A stretch of 64,000 bases of DNA from Clostridium beijerinckii. Lineage in GTDB: Bacteria; Bacillota; Clostridia; Clostridiales; Clostridiaceae. Below, one piece after another: positions 35,713 through 44,687 of the stretch; the first letter of the stretch is position 1, and each line of letters begins with the position of its first letter. The DNA is taken from positions 3,434,001 through 3,498,000 of the forward strand of contig NZ_CP073653.1 in NCBI RefSeq assembly GCF_018223745.1, given 5' to 3'. A program made the position numbers and the translations under genes. The notes under the pieces were generated by a model, which saw nothing but the letters and a program-made list of their open reading frames with translations, did no database searches and was not told the origin of the DNA.

Positions 35713-37266
35713 TTATTTTCTAAAGCACCCCCATTCTTCACAGTTCCATATATCTGTAGCAATATCTTTATAAAATTCCGATTCATGACATACTAAAATC
35801 ATGCTTCCTTCATATTCTTTTAACGCACGCTTTAGTTCATTTTTAGCATTAATATCTAGGTGATTTGTTGGTTCATCTAATACTAATACATTTGTATATT
35901 CATTAATAAGTTTGCATAACCTGACTTTGGCTTGCTCTCCTCCGCTTAATATATTAATGGGGCTATCTATATGCTGCCTTGTTAATCCACACCTAGCCAA
36001 TTCTCTTCTTACCTCCGTTTGAGTTAGGTGAGGAAACTCACTCCAAACATCATATAAAACTGAATTAGTGCTATTCCATGCAATTTCCTGCTCAAAATAT
36101 CCTATTTTTCTATGCTCACTTAAAGTAATTTCACCATTTATAGGTTTTAGCATTCCAAGTAAGGTTTTTAGCAGAGTAGTCTTTCCTAATCCATTAGCTC
36201 CTGTTACTGCAATTTTTTGTCCTCTTTTCATTTTTAAGTTTAAAGGTTTGCTTAAAGGTCTGTTATATCCGATAATCAAGTTGCTTACTTCAAGGATTAT
36301 ACTTTCTGGCATTTTTACAGTTTTAAAATTAAAATGAGGTTTTATAATTTCTTTTTTTATTTCTATTCTTTCAATCTTATTAAGTTTCTTTTCTCTTGAT
36401 TTAGCTTACTTTGAAGTTGAGGCTCTTGCTTTATTTTTTCTTATATAATCTTCAAGCTTTTCTATTTCATTTTGTTGTTCTTTATATTCAATCAATCTCT
36501 GTTCTTTTCGTATTTCGTATAGTTTAATAAAATAATCATAATTCCCTTCATATCTTGTTAATACTTTGTGCTCAAGATGATAAACTACGTTTACTACATT
36601 ATTTAAAAAAGCATTATCATGTGATATTAATATAAATGCATTTTCATAATTTGCTAGATAATTCTTAAGCCATTCAATATGCTCTTCATCCAAATGATTA
36701 GTCGGCTCATCCAGTAATAAAATATCTGGCTTTTGCAAAAGTAATTTAGCGAGTAAAATCTTAGTTCTTTGCCCGCCACTTAAAGTTGAAACATCTTTAT
36801 CCAAAAGTTCCTTAATTCCAAGACCTACTGCAGTTGCCTGTATTTTAGAATTAATGCTATAGAAATCATCTTTATCTAATATTTCTTGCATAATAGCAAT
36901 TTTATTTAAAGATTTTTCCATATCCTTCTCACTCATATTTTGAATATCAATATATAAACTATTAATTTTACTTTCTATATTAAATAAATTAGCAAATGCT
37001 TCTTTTAAGAAATTTAACGCATCAATTCCTTCTTTCAAATCAACCAATTGATCCATATAACCAATGCTGAATTTATTATTCCACTCAATAGTACCTTTAT
37101 CTGGTAATATCTGATCAGTAATGATTTTCATCAAAGTCGATTTTCCTTCTCCATTAGCACCAATAAGTCCAATATGCTCTCCTTTTAATAACCTAAAAGA
37201 TACATCATTAAATAATATTCTATCGCCAAATGAATGACTCATGTTTTCAATTGTTAAAATACTCAT
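35713..37266 (-). pseudogene. ABC-F family ATPase interrupted by an in-frame TAA
   Basis: The frame encodes about 517 aa with one TAA at 36406-36408. The N-terminal part (ATG 37266, 286 aa) has Walker A GANGEGKS, signature LSGGQR and Walker B ILLLDEPTNHLD, then the interdomain linker ending RKNKARASTSK. After the TAA the frame continues AKSREKKLNKIERIE and the second ATPase domain (GANGLGKT, LSGGEQ, VLVLDEPTNHLD). A Gln codon (CAA to TAA) would restore the normal linker. The second half has an ATG at 36312 without a clear ribosome binding site. ABC-F proteins act on the ribosome, in translation quality control or antibiotic protection. The function here is probably lost unless the two halves are made separately. 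Confidence 0.85.
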
Positions 37267-37364
37267 ATTCTACATCTCCTTGTGTCCTCATAATAAATGA
37301 TATCATCATGTAATATGAAGACCAAGTTTAAGAATAAATCTGTAATGTTTATAATCATACTGAA

Positions 37365-37410
37365 AAAAGGCATATTCTCCATAGTAATGACTGTGAAAAA
37401 TATGCCTTTT
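37365..37410 (-). terminator. Terminator of the CD3324-type gene
   Basis: AAAAGGCATATT and its complement form a 12-bp stem, followed by TTTTTT on the minus strand. Confidence 0.8.
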
Positions 37411-37419
37411 CTCTTATAT

Positions 37420-37695
37420 TTAAGTAGAATTTTTTTGTTTCCTTATTATTCTTCTAATACTACCTTCAGTTAAAAAATACTGTTCAGCTAAAATTTTAAC
37501 GGACATTCCAGATGAATACTTATCAAAAATTTCTTTATCTCTTGCACTAAGATATCTTTTAGTCTCAGTATTTTCTCCCCATGATTTTTTGTTTTCATTT
37601 TTTCTTGGTATATAGATATATCCACCATCTGTATATTTTTGAATTAGTTCAATTATATTATATGGCAATATATTTTGTGCTTTTTCATATTTCAT
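37420..37695 (-). CDS. CD3324-family small DNA-binding protein
   Basis: Encodes 91 aa from an ATG at 37695; the site is TGGAGCGAAG. The start MKYEKAQNILPYNIIELIQKYTDGGYIYIPRK is the hallmark of this clostridial family, and the C-terminal half (DKEIFDKYSSGMSVKILAEQYFLTEGSIRRIIRK) is a helix-turn-helix like sigma-70 region 4 or Mor activators. It is probably a transcription regulator. The leader RNA contains a long inverted repeat and sequences complementary to its ribosome binding site. Confidence 0.85.
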   Translation of the reverse strand: MKYEKAQNILPYNIIELIQKYTDGGYIYIPRKNENKKSWGENTETKRYLSARDKEIFDKYSSGMSVKILAEQYFLTEGSIRRIIRKQKNST

Positions 37696-37735
37696 AATTT
37701 CTTCGCTCCACTCTACATTTAATATCTAAATGAAG

Positions 37736-37829
37736 ATGCAAAGACCTATTATAATATGAAAAACTTAATGTTGATATATTGGCTCCAGGCAAAAGTTTTT
37801 CACATATTATAATCTTTGCATGGAGCTAA
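37736..37829. ncRNA. Candidate structured leader with alternative pairings
   Basis: An imperfect inverted repeat of about 28 bp (arms ATGCAAAGA-ATTATAATATG-AAAAACTT, 37736-37821) encloses a loop containing GGCTCCA. That loop is complementary to TGGAGCTAA directly beside the stem (37821-37829). On the minus strand the TTAGCTCCA can pair with the loop's TGGAGCCAA or with the TGGAGCG that forms the ribosome binding site of the 37420-37695 gene. The mutually exclusive folds look regulatory. It matches no RNA class I know. The 5' boundary and the strand are inferred. Confidence 0.5.
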
Positions 37830-37969
37830 CTACTATTACTAGAAACATAATGAATTCACTTCCTTTTTATTCTATAATATTATATCACAATAACTTGTGT
37901 CAATTTTGACGCTTTGAGCCTCAAATTTAATTCTTATTTCTAAATCCTAAGAAGATACTTCATTATAAT

Positions 37970-39187
37970 TTAACTCAACTTACTAAAAACATAATCAATA
38001 TCTCTAGTTATTTTAGTATCTATAAATCCATTGTCCATCATACTTTTTAGTATTTCCATTGCCTTTTCGTGGGCTAATCCCTCTCTATATGGTCTTTCCT
38101 CTGTAAGTGCCTGATAGATATCAAGACAAGTCATAAGACGCGAATTAAAATCTAATTCTTTATCTGTCATCCCAATAGGATATCCTTTTCCATTTAACTT
38201 TTCATGATGATTTGAAGCCCACTCAGTTATATCCTCAAATCCTTTTATTTCTTGAAGTGCTAATCTAGTGTACTCTGGATGTTTCATTATAATTTTAAAT
38301 TCCTCATTAGAAAGTTTATCAGGCTTGTCTAACACATCATTTGGCACTGCTAGTTTACCAATATCATGAAGATCTGCAGCAATAATTAGCTTCATCTTTT
38401 CTTCCTTCTCTAAGTTATAGAAATCTGCCATAATAGCCGCCTTCTCTGATAAACCCTGAGAATGCCTTTGAGTATAGCTAGATTTAGAGTCAATAATCTT
38501 TGACAACACATTAGTTATACCATGAATCTCTTCAAATGATAATTCCAGACTATGCTTTGGAATTCTTTTTTCTAATTCTATACTAATAAAACTATTTTCT
38601 AAATTCATCCAGAACTTTTTCTCTTCAGTAACTTTAAAAAACGCTTTTACAATTCTTGAAGAAAATGATATATTTTCTTGATTTCTTACAAATTCACAAA
38701 CTTTGTTTTGCATATCTTGATTATTATTCTGCAAATCAAAGGTCTTTTCTAAAGCATCTGCGATTGCTATAATTTGCGACATTAGAGGAATTTCTTCTCC
38801 TCTTAAACTAAAGAATCCTGTGCCATCATACCTTTCATGATGGTACTTTATTATATTTTTCACATTAGTAAGCAATGGATAGTTTTTAATATTACTTTCT
38901 CCAATTGTACAATGTTCTTTTACACCTTCTAATAATGCTGCATTTTTTAATTCTTTTGTAGCTAATTTTTCATGCAGGCTATATTCACTTAACCCATTGT
39001 CATGAAGCATTGCAAGTGCAGCTACATCATGGAGCTCTTCTGAATTCAGCCCCAGTTCTTTAGCAATACTAATTGAAATATATGCAGTTCTTTTTCCATG
39101 GTTAGATGCCATCCCGAGAATATCCATCTCCACAAAGTCTAAAGCAAATGAAACAGCCATTAGAAATTCATTTAACCTAAATAACAT
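37970..39187 (-). CDS. Tandem HD/HD-GYP domain protein
   Basis: Encodes 405 aa from an ATG at 39187 with GGAGGAGG upstream. Residues about 20-160 are an HD domain (HGKR, LAMLHDNGL, KYHHERYDGTGF). Residues about 225-405 are a full HD-GYP domain (HSQGLSEKAA, AADLHDIGKLAVPNDVL, WASNHHEKLNGKGYP). HD-GYP domains hydrolyse c-di-GMP through a metal centre in the cytoplasm. The tandem arrangement is common in Firmicutes and either domain may be the active one; the second is more complete. There is no membrane segment or receiver domain. Confidence 0.88.
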   Translation of the reverse strand: MLFRLNEFLMAVSFALDFVEMDILGMASNHGKRTAYISISIAKELGLNSEELHDVAALAMLHDNGLSEYSLHEKLATKELKNAALLEGVKEHCTIGESNIKNYPLLTNVKNIIKYHHERYDGTGFFSLRGEEIPLMSQIIAIADALEKTFDLQNNNQDMQNKVCEFVRNQENISFSSRIVKAFFKVTEEKKFWMNLENSFISIELEKRIPKHSLELSFEEIHGITNVLSKIIDSKSSYTQRHSQGLSEKAAIMADFYNLEKEEKMKLIIAADLHDIGKLAVPNDVLDKPDKLSNEEFKIIMKHPEYTRLALQEIKGFEDITEWASNHHEKLNGKGYPIGMTDKELDFNSRLMTCLDIYQALTEERPYREGLAHEKAMEILKSMMDNGFIDTKITRDIDYVFSKLS

Positions 39188-39232
39188 AATCCTCCTCCTT
39201 GTTACATCAAACTTATCTTTTGTATAAAAAAA

Positions 39233-39405
39233 CGAAAATAGTATAAAAATATTTTATACTATTTTCGGTACTTTTACCACAAAATTAGTTCATTTACCAA
39301 TTATGCTATCTGCTGTTATATTTTCACCGAATTTTTACTATGTCTTTAAAAAGTATAAGACTACTGTATAAATATGCATTAAACAACTTATACAGTAGTC
39401 TTATA
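39233..39405. repeat. Two strong hairpins between HD-GYP gene and BFD-like gene
   Basis: CGAAAATAGTATAAAA with its complement (39233-39267) and TATAAGACTACTGTATAA with its complement (39354-39405). The second has a minus-strand T run and probably terminates the BFD-like gene. The first may belong to the HD-GYP leader. Confidence 0.6.
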
Positions 39406-39455
39406 TTATATATAGTATTTTCTACTTCTAATGTGTTATATATGGTTATGAAATT

Positions 39456-39635
39456 CTATTTTCCTAATAATTCATCAACTAATGCTTTATTGTTTTCTAC
39501 GCAATGCCCACAGCCAGTTCCTACTTCAGTTTTTTCTTGAACTTCTTCAAATGATTTTGCGCCATTAGCAATAGCATTCTTTATGTCTTTTACTTTAACA
39601 TTTTTACATCCGCATATTACTTTATCATCATCCAT
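39456..39635 (-). CDS. BFD-like [2Fe-2S]-binding protein
   Basis: A 59-aa protein from an ATG at 39635 with AAGGAGG upstream. It has the complete four-cysteine pattern of the bacterioferritin-associated ferredoxin fold: CGC near residue 8-10 and GCGHC at 41-45, with the helical middle VKVKDIKNAIANGAKSFEEV. Such proteins bind a [2Fe-2S] cluster and transfer electrons, or act as domains of assimilatory reductases. No ferritin gene is adjacent. It is monocistronic. Confidence 0.85.
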   Translation of the reverse strand: MDDDKVICGCKNVKVKDIKNAIANGAKSFEEVQEKTEVGTGCGHCVENNKALVDELLGK

Positions 39636-39737
39636 TATATTGCCTCCTTAGTTATTGTTAGATTAAATATAAAGCTTTTTACACTGAATAGTTTTAACAC
39701 TTTTATTTTTATTATGTATACTAATAGTGAAATTCAA

Positions 39738-39784
39738 AGCTTTTACACCCTAAATCCAATATTAATATTTGGGGTGTAAAAGCT
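39738..39784. terminator. Hairpin after the nitroreductase gene
   Basis: Perfect 13-bp arms (AGCTTTTACACCC and complement) start 5 bp after the minus-strand stop codon; the T run is weak. Confidence 0.55.
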
Positions 39785-39788
39785 CTGA

Positions 39789-40409
39789 TCAATAAAATTT
39801 CACAAATTCAGCAGCAGGCTTTCTATATCCTCTAATTTTATTACTACTCTTGTCCATTTTCCCCATAGTAATCATTAAAACTGGAACTTCGTTCTCTGGA
39901 ATATTTAATAACTTACCAATTTTCTCCTTCTCAAAATAAATCATTGGGCATGTGTCCCAGCCTTTATTTTTAGCTAATAACATAAATAGCATTGCTGACA
40001 ATGAGGCATTTCTTATAGCTTCATCATGTTTAAATTCTTCTCCCCAGCCTTCATAAAGACTATTAATAGTATTAAGCATGATTTCATAATCAGTTTTATC
40101 GATCATTCCAAGCATCATTGAGCCTTCATAAATTTTATCTGCTGATAAGTATGCGTTTTTATCACCTGTTACAATTATGGTTGCTGAAGCAGTTTTTATT
40201 TTGTATTGTTTAAATGATGCATCATAAACTTTCTCCATAAGCTCCTTATCTTCTACAACATAGTACCTAGCATGTTGCAAATTAAAAGCAGAAGGCGCCA
40301 GTGAAAGTTCTCTAAATATATCATTAAAATCTTCTCTAGGTATTTTAATATTTTCAATAAATTTATTAGCTGATCTTCTTTCTCTTACAATTTTTAAAAA
40401 ATCATTCAT
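39789..40409 (-). CDS. Nitroreductase-family protein
   Basis: Encodes 206 aa; the ATG at 40409 follows GAGGG, while the longer reading from 40451 lacks a site. FMN-binding motifs are VRERRSANKF near the N-terminus, APSAFNLQHARYYVV, and the C-terminal GKMDKSSNKIRGYRKP. It reduces quinones or nitro compounds with NAD(P)H in the cytoplasm. It lies 81 bp after the pirin gene on the same strand, downstream of MarR-type operators, so it is likely part of an electrophile/quinone response operon. Confidence 0.88.
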   Translation of the reverse strand: MNDFLKIVRERRSANKFIENIKIPREDFNDIFRELSLAPSAFNLQHARYYVVEDKELMEKVYDASFKQYKIKTASATIIVTGDKNAYLSADKIYEGSMMLGMIDKTDYEIMLNTINSLYEGWGEEFKHDEAIRNASLSAMLFMLLAKNKGWDTCPMIYFEKEKIGKLLNIPENEVPVLMITMGKMDKSSNKIRGYRKPAAEFVKFY

Positions 40410-40490
40410 TATTAACCCTCTTTTTATTCTTATTTTGTTTAAGAAATTCAACCAACCTCCCTCTGAAGATTAGTTGAACTTATACAATTC

Positions 40491-41192
40491 TTAATTTTCT
40501 TTCTTCATTTCTAAAATCAAAATATGAGATGTCTTTTTAGCTTTGATTAAAATATCTTCCTCAACTATTTCCATTCCATCTCTATTATTTAATTCAATGT
40601 CATTTATTATAGCGCCACCTTCTATTTGAACCAAATAGGCCTGTCTCCCTTCATTAACTTGAAAATTAATTTCTTTTCCCTTATCAAGTTCCAAAGAATA
40701 AACATTTATATCTTGATTTATTTTTATTGGCGCATTTCCATTTTTACTTGAAACCATATGAAGCCATTTATTTTGTCTATCGCTCCAGTCAAATCTATAA
40801 TCTCCATAATTAGGCTTATAATCTTCCTTATCTGGGAATATCCATATCTGTAAAAATCTCAACTCATCTTTTCCTAAATTATGCTCGCTATGATATACGC
40901 CTGTGCCAGCACTCATGTATTGAACATGACCACGAGTTATTGTATTTTTATTTCCCATGCTGTCTCCATGTGTAAGTTCACCGTTAACTACATATGATAT
41001 TATTTCCATGTTTCTATGTGGATGAGTATCGAATCCAGTGTTAGATTCAACTAAATCATCATTTATAACTCTTAAAACTCCAAACTTTATATTATGTGGA
41101 TTATAGTATTCTGCAAATGAAAAATGAAATTTACTTCTTAACCATCCTAAATTACTACTGCCCATATTTCCGCTATCAATTACTCTTAACAT
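40491..41192 (-). CDS. Pirin-family protein (YhhW-like)
   Basis: Encodes 233 aa from an ATG at 41192 with GGAGG upstream. It is a bicupin with the metal-ligand histidines and glutamate of the family: FDTHPHRNMEIISYVV near residue 55 and SAGTGVYHSEHN near 98. Some members are quercetinases; others act as redox-sensing cofactors. It is the first gene of a probable operon with the nitroreductase, with paired ACTAATTAGT operators upstream. Confidence 0.9.
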   Translation of the reverse strand: MLRVIDSGNMGSSNLGWLRSKFHFSFAEYYNPHNIKFGVLRVINDDLVESNTGFDTHPHRNMEIISYVVNGELTHGDSMGNKNTITRGHVQYMSAGTGVYHSEHNLGKDELRFLQIWIFPDKEDYKPNYGDYRFDWSDRQNKWLHMVSSKNGNAPIKINQDINVYSLELDKGKEINFQVNEGRQAYLVQIEGGAIINDIELNNRDGMEIVEEDILIKAKKTSHILILEMKKEN

Positions 41193-41382
41193 TTTTTATC
41201 CTCCTCCATTTTATCTAACTCTATCAAATTTTAGATCATATTCGCAAAATATAATTTATAAATAAGTAATAGATAATAGTAAATATTTAAAAAGTATTAC
41301 TAATAAACTCAAAGAGTTTTTCTACTACTCCTACTTTTTCACTCTTGCTTTTTGCTCTATTTTAAAATATGGTTAACACTTC

Positions 41383-41413
41383 AGTACTAATTAGTTAATT
41401 ACTAATTAGTACT
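41383..41413 (-). promoter_or_regulatory. Paired MarR-type operators upstream of pirin
   Basis: AGTACTAATTAGT (41383-41395) and ACTAATTAGTACT (41401-41413) are two copies of the self-complementary ACTAATTAGT core, also found in the 41902-41923 palindrome at the marR start. Confidence 0.7.
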
Positions 41414-41445
41414 ATTTGTTTAAAAACTAAGGTGTAAGTTTCACT

Positions 41446-41892
41446 TTATACACCTGATAATTTCTTTAACATATTTATTAGATCCTTTTTTTCTTCAACA
41501 CTTAAAGCGCTAAAAATTTCACTTAAATTATCTACATGTTTAGGGAAGAGTTCACTCATAAGCTTTCTTCCTTTTTCAGATATGCTTATTAAACTTGCAC
41601 GTCTATCCTTAGGATCAGGACGCCTATCGATCAAATCATCTTTAGCCAAGTTATCTATAACAACAGTCATATTGCCACCAGTTGAAAGAGTTTTTTCTAA
41701 TATTTCACTGACTCTTAAATCTCCCTTATGATACAGTACTTCAAGCACCCCAAATTGTGAATAAGTCAATCCTCCTTCTTTAATGATCTTAAGTTCTCTT
41801 TTATTAACACTTTGTATGCATCGGCTTAATGCTATAATAGCCTTTAAATTTAAATCATTTAATTCTCCATAAGTAACTTTATTCTTATTCAT
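41446..41892 (-). CDS. MarR-family transcriptional regulator
   Basis: Encodes 148 aa; the ATG at 41892 is used because residues before it fall inside the operator palindrome. The winged helix covers about residues 40-110 (YSQFGVLEVLYHKGDLRVSEI, the DRRPDPKDRRASLI wing), with dimerisation helices at both ends. MarR proteins usually repress their own gene and a neighbouring operon and are released by phenolics, quinones or oxidants. Operators with the same core lie before this gene and before the pirin-nitroreductase pair. No classical redox cysteine is visible. Confidence 0.9.
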   Translation of the reverse strand: MNKNKVTYGELNDLNLKAIIALSRCIQSVNKRELKIIKEGGLTYSQFGVLEVLYHKGDLRVSEILEKTLSTGGNMTVVIDNLAKDDLIDRRPDPKDRRASLISISEKGRKLMSELFPKHVDNLSEIFSALSVEEKKDLINMLKKLSGV

Positions 41893-41901
41893 GGATATAA
41901 T

Positions 41902-41923
41902 ATTATTACTAATTAGTAATAAT
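41902..41923 (-). promoter_or_regulatory. 22-bp perfect palindrome at the marR promoter
   Basis: A perfect palindrome centred on ACTAATTAGT lies 10 bp upstream of the marR start codon. It would block translation or transcription start when bound, consistent with autorepression. Confidence 0.7.
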
Positions 41924-41997
41924 GTCAAGGTATCATATCAAAATAGTTTTCCCAAAAACAAAAACCACACAAAAGCTTCATTGGTTTTACCCAAATC

Positions 41998-42037
41998 AAA
42001 AAAAGCTATCTAAAACTCAAATATTTTAAGACAGCTT
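41998..42037 (-). terminator. Terminator of the Rieske-FAD gene
   Basis: AAGCTGTCT and AAAA pair with TTTT and GATAGCTT, followed by TTTTT on the minus strand. Confidence 0.7.
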
Positions 42038-42098
42038 CTTCAACGTATAGATTATGTATGTTAAATAATATACTTATGCTATTATCTATAACATATTA

Positions 42099-43544
42099 CT
42101 ACACTTCATGAAGGCATTTATTAGTAGGACTTTCAATCCAGATTCCCTCATAATTGTATCTTGAACCATGGCAAGGACAGTCCCAAGTCAAATCATCAGC
42201 ATTCCATTTAAGTTCGCAGCCTAAATGAGCGCACTTTGTTGATACTGTATATACTTTGCCTTCATTATCCTTGTAGACACCAGCCTTTTCACCTTTATAT
42301 TCTATAATACCTCCATGACCATTTCCAATACTATTTAAGGTTTCCTCTGGAATATTTATCCTCTCTGCTATAAAATTTTTTGCAGTTATGACAAGATCCT
42401 TTGCAGCATTTTTCATGGATGCTGACATGTCAAATCTTCTTGGCGAGAATATTTCAGAGAAGTCATTTTCCTTTTCAAGAATCATATCACTTATTATCAT
42501 TGCTGCAACCATTGAAGTTGTCATTCCCCATTTTTTAAATCCTGTTTCAACATAAATATCAGGAGTTTTAGATGAGTAGTGACCTATATAAGGTATATTG
42601 TCTAATGTTATACAATCTTGAGTTGACCAATGATATTTCTCTGTTGCATTTGGATAAAATTCTTTAGCAACCTTTCTTAATTCCTCGTATGCTCCCCCTT
42701 CTTCATTTTCCCCAGTTCTTCTGGCTGCACCATCAAGTATTAATAGATTCTTATAATTTCTAAATGAATATGTATTTTGATCAATACCTTTATACATTCC
42801 CTTAACATCTTGCGCATTTTCTAAAGCTATAGCATATTCTCTTTCTTGATGCATTCTCATAAAATAGTAACCTGGAGTATTTAAGAATGGATAATGCGAT
42901 GCTACAACTATTTTATTCGCTTTAATTTTCATATCATTCTTTGTAACTACAGTATTATCTTCAGTAATATCAAGAGCTACTGTATTTTCATAAATAGTTA
43001 ATTGTTCTGAAATTGGTCTTAGGAATTTTAGTGGATGAAACTGCGCTTGATTCTTAAATTTCAATGCTTTTTTAGCTTTTATAGGAATATTTACTTCATC
43101 TACAAGCTCCGCATCAATTCCTAATCTTTTCGCTGCATTATATTCGTTCTCAATATCTTTAATGTTGTCGGAAGTATACAAGTATGCATCTTTATGCTCA
43201 AAATCACAAGCAATTTTTTCTGCATCAATTATTTCCTTGTATCTCCTTATAGCAAGTTCATTGGCTCTTGCATATTGACTAGCTCCATCTTCTCCAAATT
43301 CTTTAATTAATTTATCATAAATTAATTCATGCTGAGATGTTATTTTAGCAGTTGTATTTTTAGTAACTCCTCCTGCTATACTTCTAGCATCAATTACAAC
43401 AACATCTCTTCCACTTTTACTTAGCATATATGCTGTGAGCAGTCCTGCCATTCCAGCACCTATTACAAGAATGTCACATTGAATGTCTTGATTTAAAGTT
43501 TCTCTTTTTCTAAAATTCACTTCATAGCTCCATACACTTTCCAT
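42099..43544 (-). CDS. FAD-dependent oxidoreductase with C-terminal Rieske domain
   Basis: Encodes 481 aa; the ATG at 43544 follows GAGGTG. Residues about 25-370 are a DAO-type FAD domain with dinucleotide motif VIGAGMAGLLTAY and GGVTKNTTAKIT. Residues about 400-481 are a Rieske [2Fe-2S] domain with both ligand pairs, CAHLGC and CPCHGS. This fusion occurs widely in Firmicutes and Bacteroidetes; the substrate is unknown. It acts in the cytoplasm, with no signal peptide. It is monocistronic. Confidence 0.9.
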   Translation of the reverse strand: MESVWSYEVNFRKRETLNQDIQCDILVIGAGMAGLLTAYMLSKSGRDVVVIDARSIAGGVTKNTTAKITSQHELIYDKLIKEFGEDGASQYARANELAIRRYKEIIDAEKIACDFEHKDAYLYTSDNIKDIENEYNAAKRLGIDAELVDEVNIPIKAKKALKFKNQAQFHPLKFLRPISEQLTIYENTVALDITEDNTVVTKNDMKIKANKIVVASHYPFLNTPGYYFMRMHQEREYAIALENAQDVKGMYKGIDQNTYSFRNYKNLLILDGAARRTGENEEGGAYEELRKVAKEFYPNATEKYHWSTQDCITLDNIPYIGHYSSKTPDIYVETGFKKWGMTTSMVAAMIISDMILEKENDFSEIFSPRRFDMSASMKNAAKDLVITAKNFIAERINIPEETLNSIGNGHGGIIEYKGEKAGVYKDNEGKVYTVSTKCAHLGCELKWNADDLTWDCPCHGSRYNYEGIWIESPTNKCLHEV

Positions 43545-43728
43545 GTAAATCACCTCATGCTTAGTATTCCATTTTTTTAGATACTATACACGAATTTCTA
43601 TTAGTTCCTACAAATAATATCAAAACCTCAGAATTGCGAAAAAAGAGGCATAAAACCTTCTGAATCGGCCTTTTTCATAATTTATATCAACAGGTAGCAA
43701 CATGTCAACATGTTTCACTCTAACATAA

Positions 43729-43773
43729 TAAAAGGCTTCTAACATAACAATAAGTATTATGCTAAAAGTCTTA
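43729..43773 (-). terminator. Terminator of the DUF2935 gene
   Basis: An imperfect stem (AAGACTTTTAGCATAA with TTATGTTAGAAGCCTT) followed by TTATT on the minus strand, 15 bp after the stop codon. Confidence 0.55.
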
Positions 43774-43787
43774 CCACAAATAATTTG

Positions 43788-44219
43788 TTATTCTAACTCC
43801 CCAACCCTTTTAAATATTTTTAGTAATCGCAAATAATGATTTGCTTCACGCAAAATATGGTCACCTAATAGTGGTACTATTATGAATTTAATTTTACACT
43901 CTAATAACCCTACTGTACCTTGTTCTTTAAATTTACCTATTGCTAAAGTCGCTTTATAACTATCATCTGTAACTTTAGAAAGTGGAACTGATTGGTTCAT
44001 AGCTTCCCTTGCTTCCATTGTTAACTTATCAAACTCACGTCCAAAGTTATTTGACATATTTATTAATTCATCTTCTGTTGGATCAAGAAGTCCTCGAAGG
44101 AATTTTGCATGTTCAGCCATAATTCTATTCCAGAAATATTCCTGCTCATAAGCTTCTCTCTCTAAATCAATATCTTTGCGTTCCTGCAATCTAGTTCCAT
44201 TGACTGTCAATAAATCCAT
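43788..44219 (-). CDS. DUF2935-family helical protein, single-domain form
   Basis: Encodes 143 aa from an ATG at 44219; no strong ribosome binding site is visible. It is helical, with the conserved FWNRIMAEHAKFLRGLLDP and PLLGDHILREANHYLRLL (His/Glu metal-ligand-like positions). Members of this family that I know have two such repeats and about 260-280 residues, so this is a half-length form. It is divergent from the csoR gene. The role is unknown; metal binding is inferred. Confidence 0.75.
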   Translation of the reverse strand: MDLLTVNGTRLQERKDIDLEREAYEQEYFWNRIMAEHAKFLRGLLDPTEDELINMSNNFGREFDKLTMEAREAMNQSVPLSKVTDDSYKATLAIGKFKEQGTVGLLECKIKFIIVPLLGDHILREANHYLRLLKIFKRVGELE

Positions 44220-44318
44220 AATGTAATTGGATTGCTCATTTTATAAAAGTAATTAATATTTTTGGAACATATGCAGCCAAGGTATTCCAATTCTTACTAA
44301 ATTTATTACAAATAGTAA

Positions 44319-44370
44319 TTGACAAAAATGATTATCATTATTAATATATACCTATACCCCCTAGGGTATA
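44319..44370 (+). promoter_or_regulatory. csoR promoter with CsoR operator and Fur-like box
   Basis: TTGACA (44319-44324), 17 bp, TAATAT (44342-44347) form a consensus-like promoter. TATACCC-ccta-GGGTATA (44353-44370), a perfect 7-4-7 palindrome, covers the start site and matches copper-type CsoR operators. The spacer holds AAAATGATTATCATTATTA (44325-44343), about 15/19 to the Fur box. Both are readable directly; dual control is inferred. Confidence 0.75.
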
Positions 44371-44403
44371 ATATCAAGAAAATTAATTAAGGAGGATGCT
44401 AAT

Positions 44404-44679
44404 ATGCGTCAATGTATGGATGTTCCAAAAATTCAAACTAGAATAAAAAAAATTGAGGGTCAACTTAGAGCTATTTCAGAAATGATAAATAAAGATGTTC
44501 CTTGTGAAGATATTTTAATACAAATTAATGCTGCAAAAAGTGCATTACATAAAGTTGGTCAGGTAGTTTTAGAAGGACATTTACAACACTGTGTCCGTGA
44601 TGGCATTGAACATGGCGATGCTGATAAAACAATTGCTGAATTTGCTAAAGCAGTAGAGCATTTTTCAAGGATGGGATAG
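44404..44679 (+). CDS. csoR: CsoR-family metal-sensing repressor
   Basis: Encodes 91 aa from an ATG at 44404 with AAGGAGG upstream. It is an all-helical CsoR/RcnR fold. The Cu(I) ligand triad is present with family spacing: C34, H59 and C63 (25 and 4 residues apart, as in characterised CsoR). It represses until metal binds. Its operator overlaps its own promoter, and the P-type metal ATPase gene starts 9 bp after the stop codon, so the pair forms an autoregulated metal-efflux operon. Confidence 0.9.
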   Translation: MRQCMDVPKIQTRIKKIEGQLRAISEMINKDVPCEDILIQINAAKSALHKVGQVVLEGHLQHCVRDGIEHGDADKTIAEFAKAVEHFSRMG

Positions 44680-44687
44680 GTGATAAC

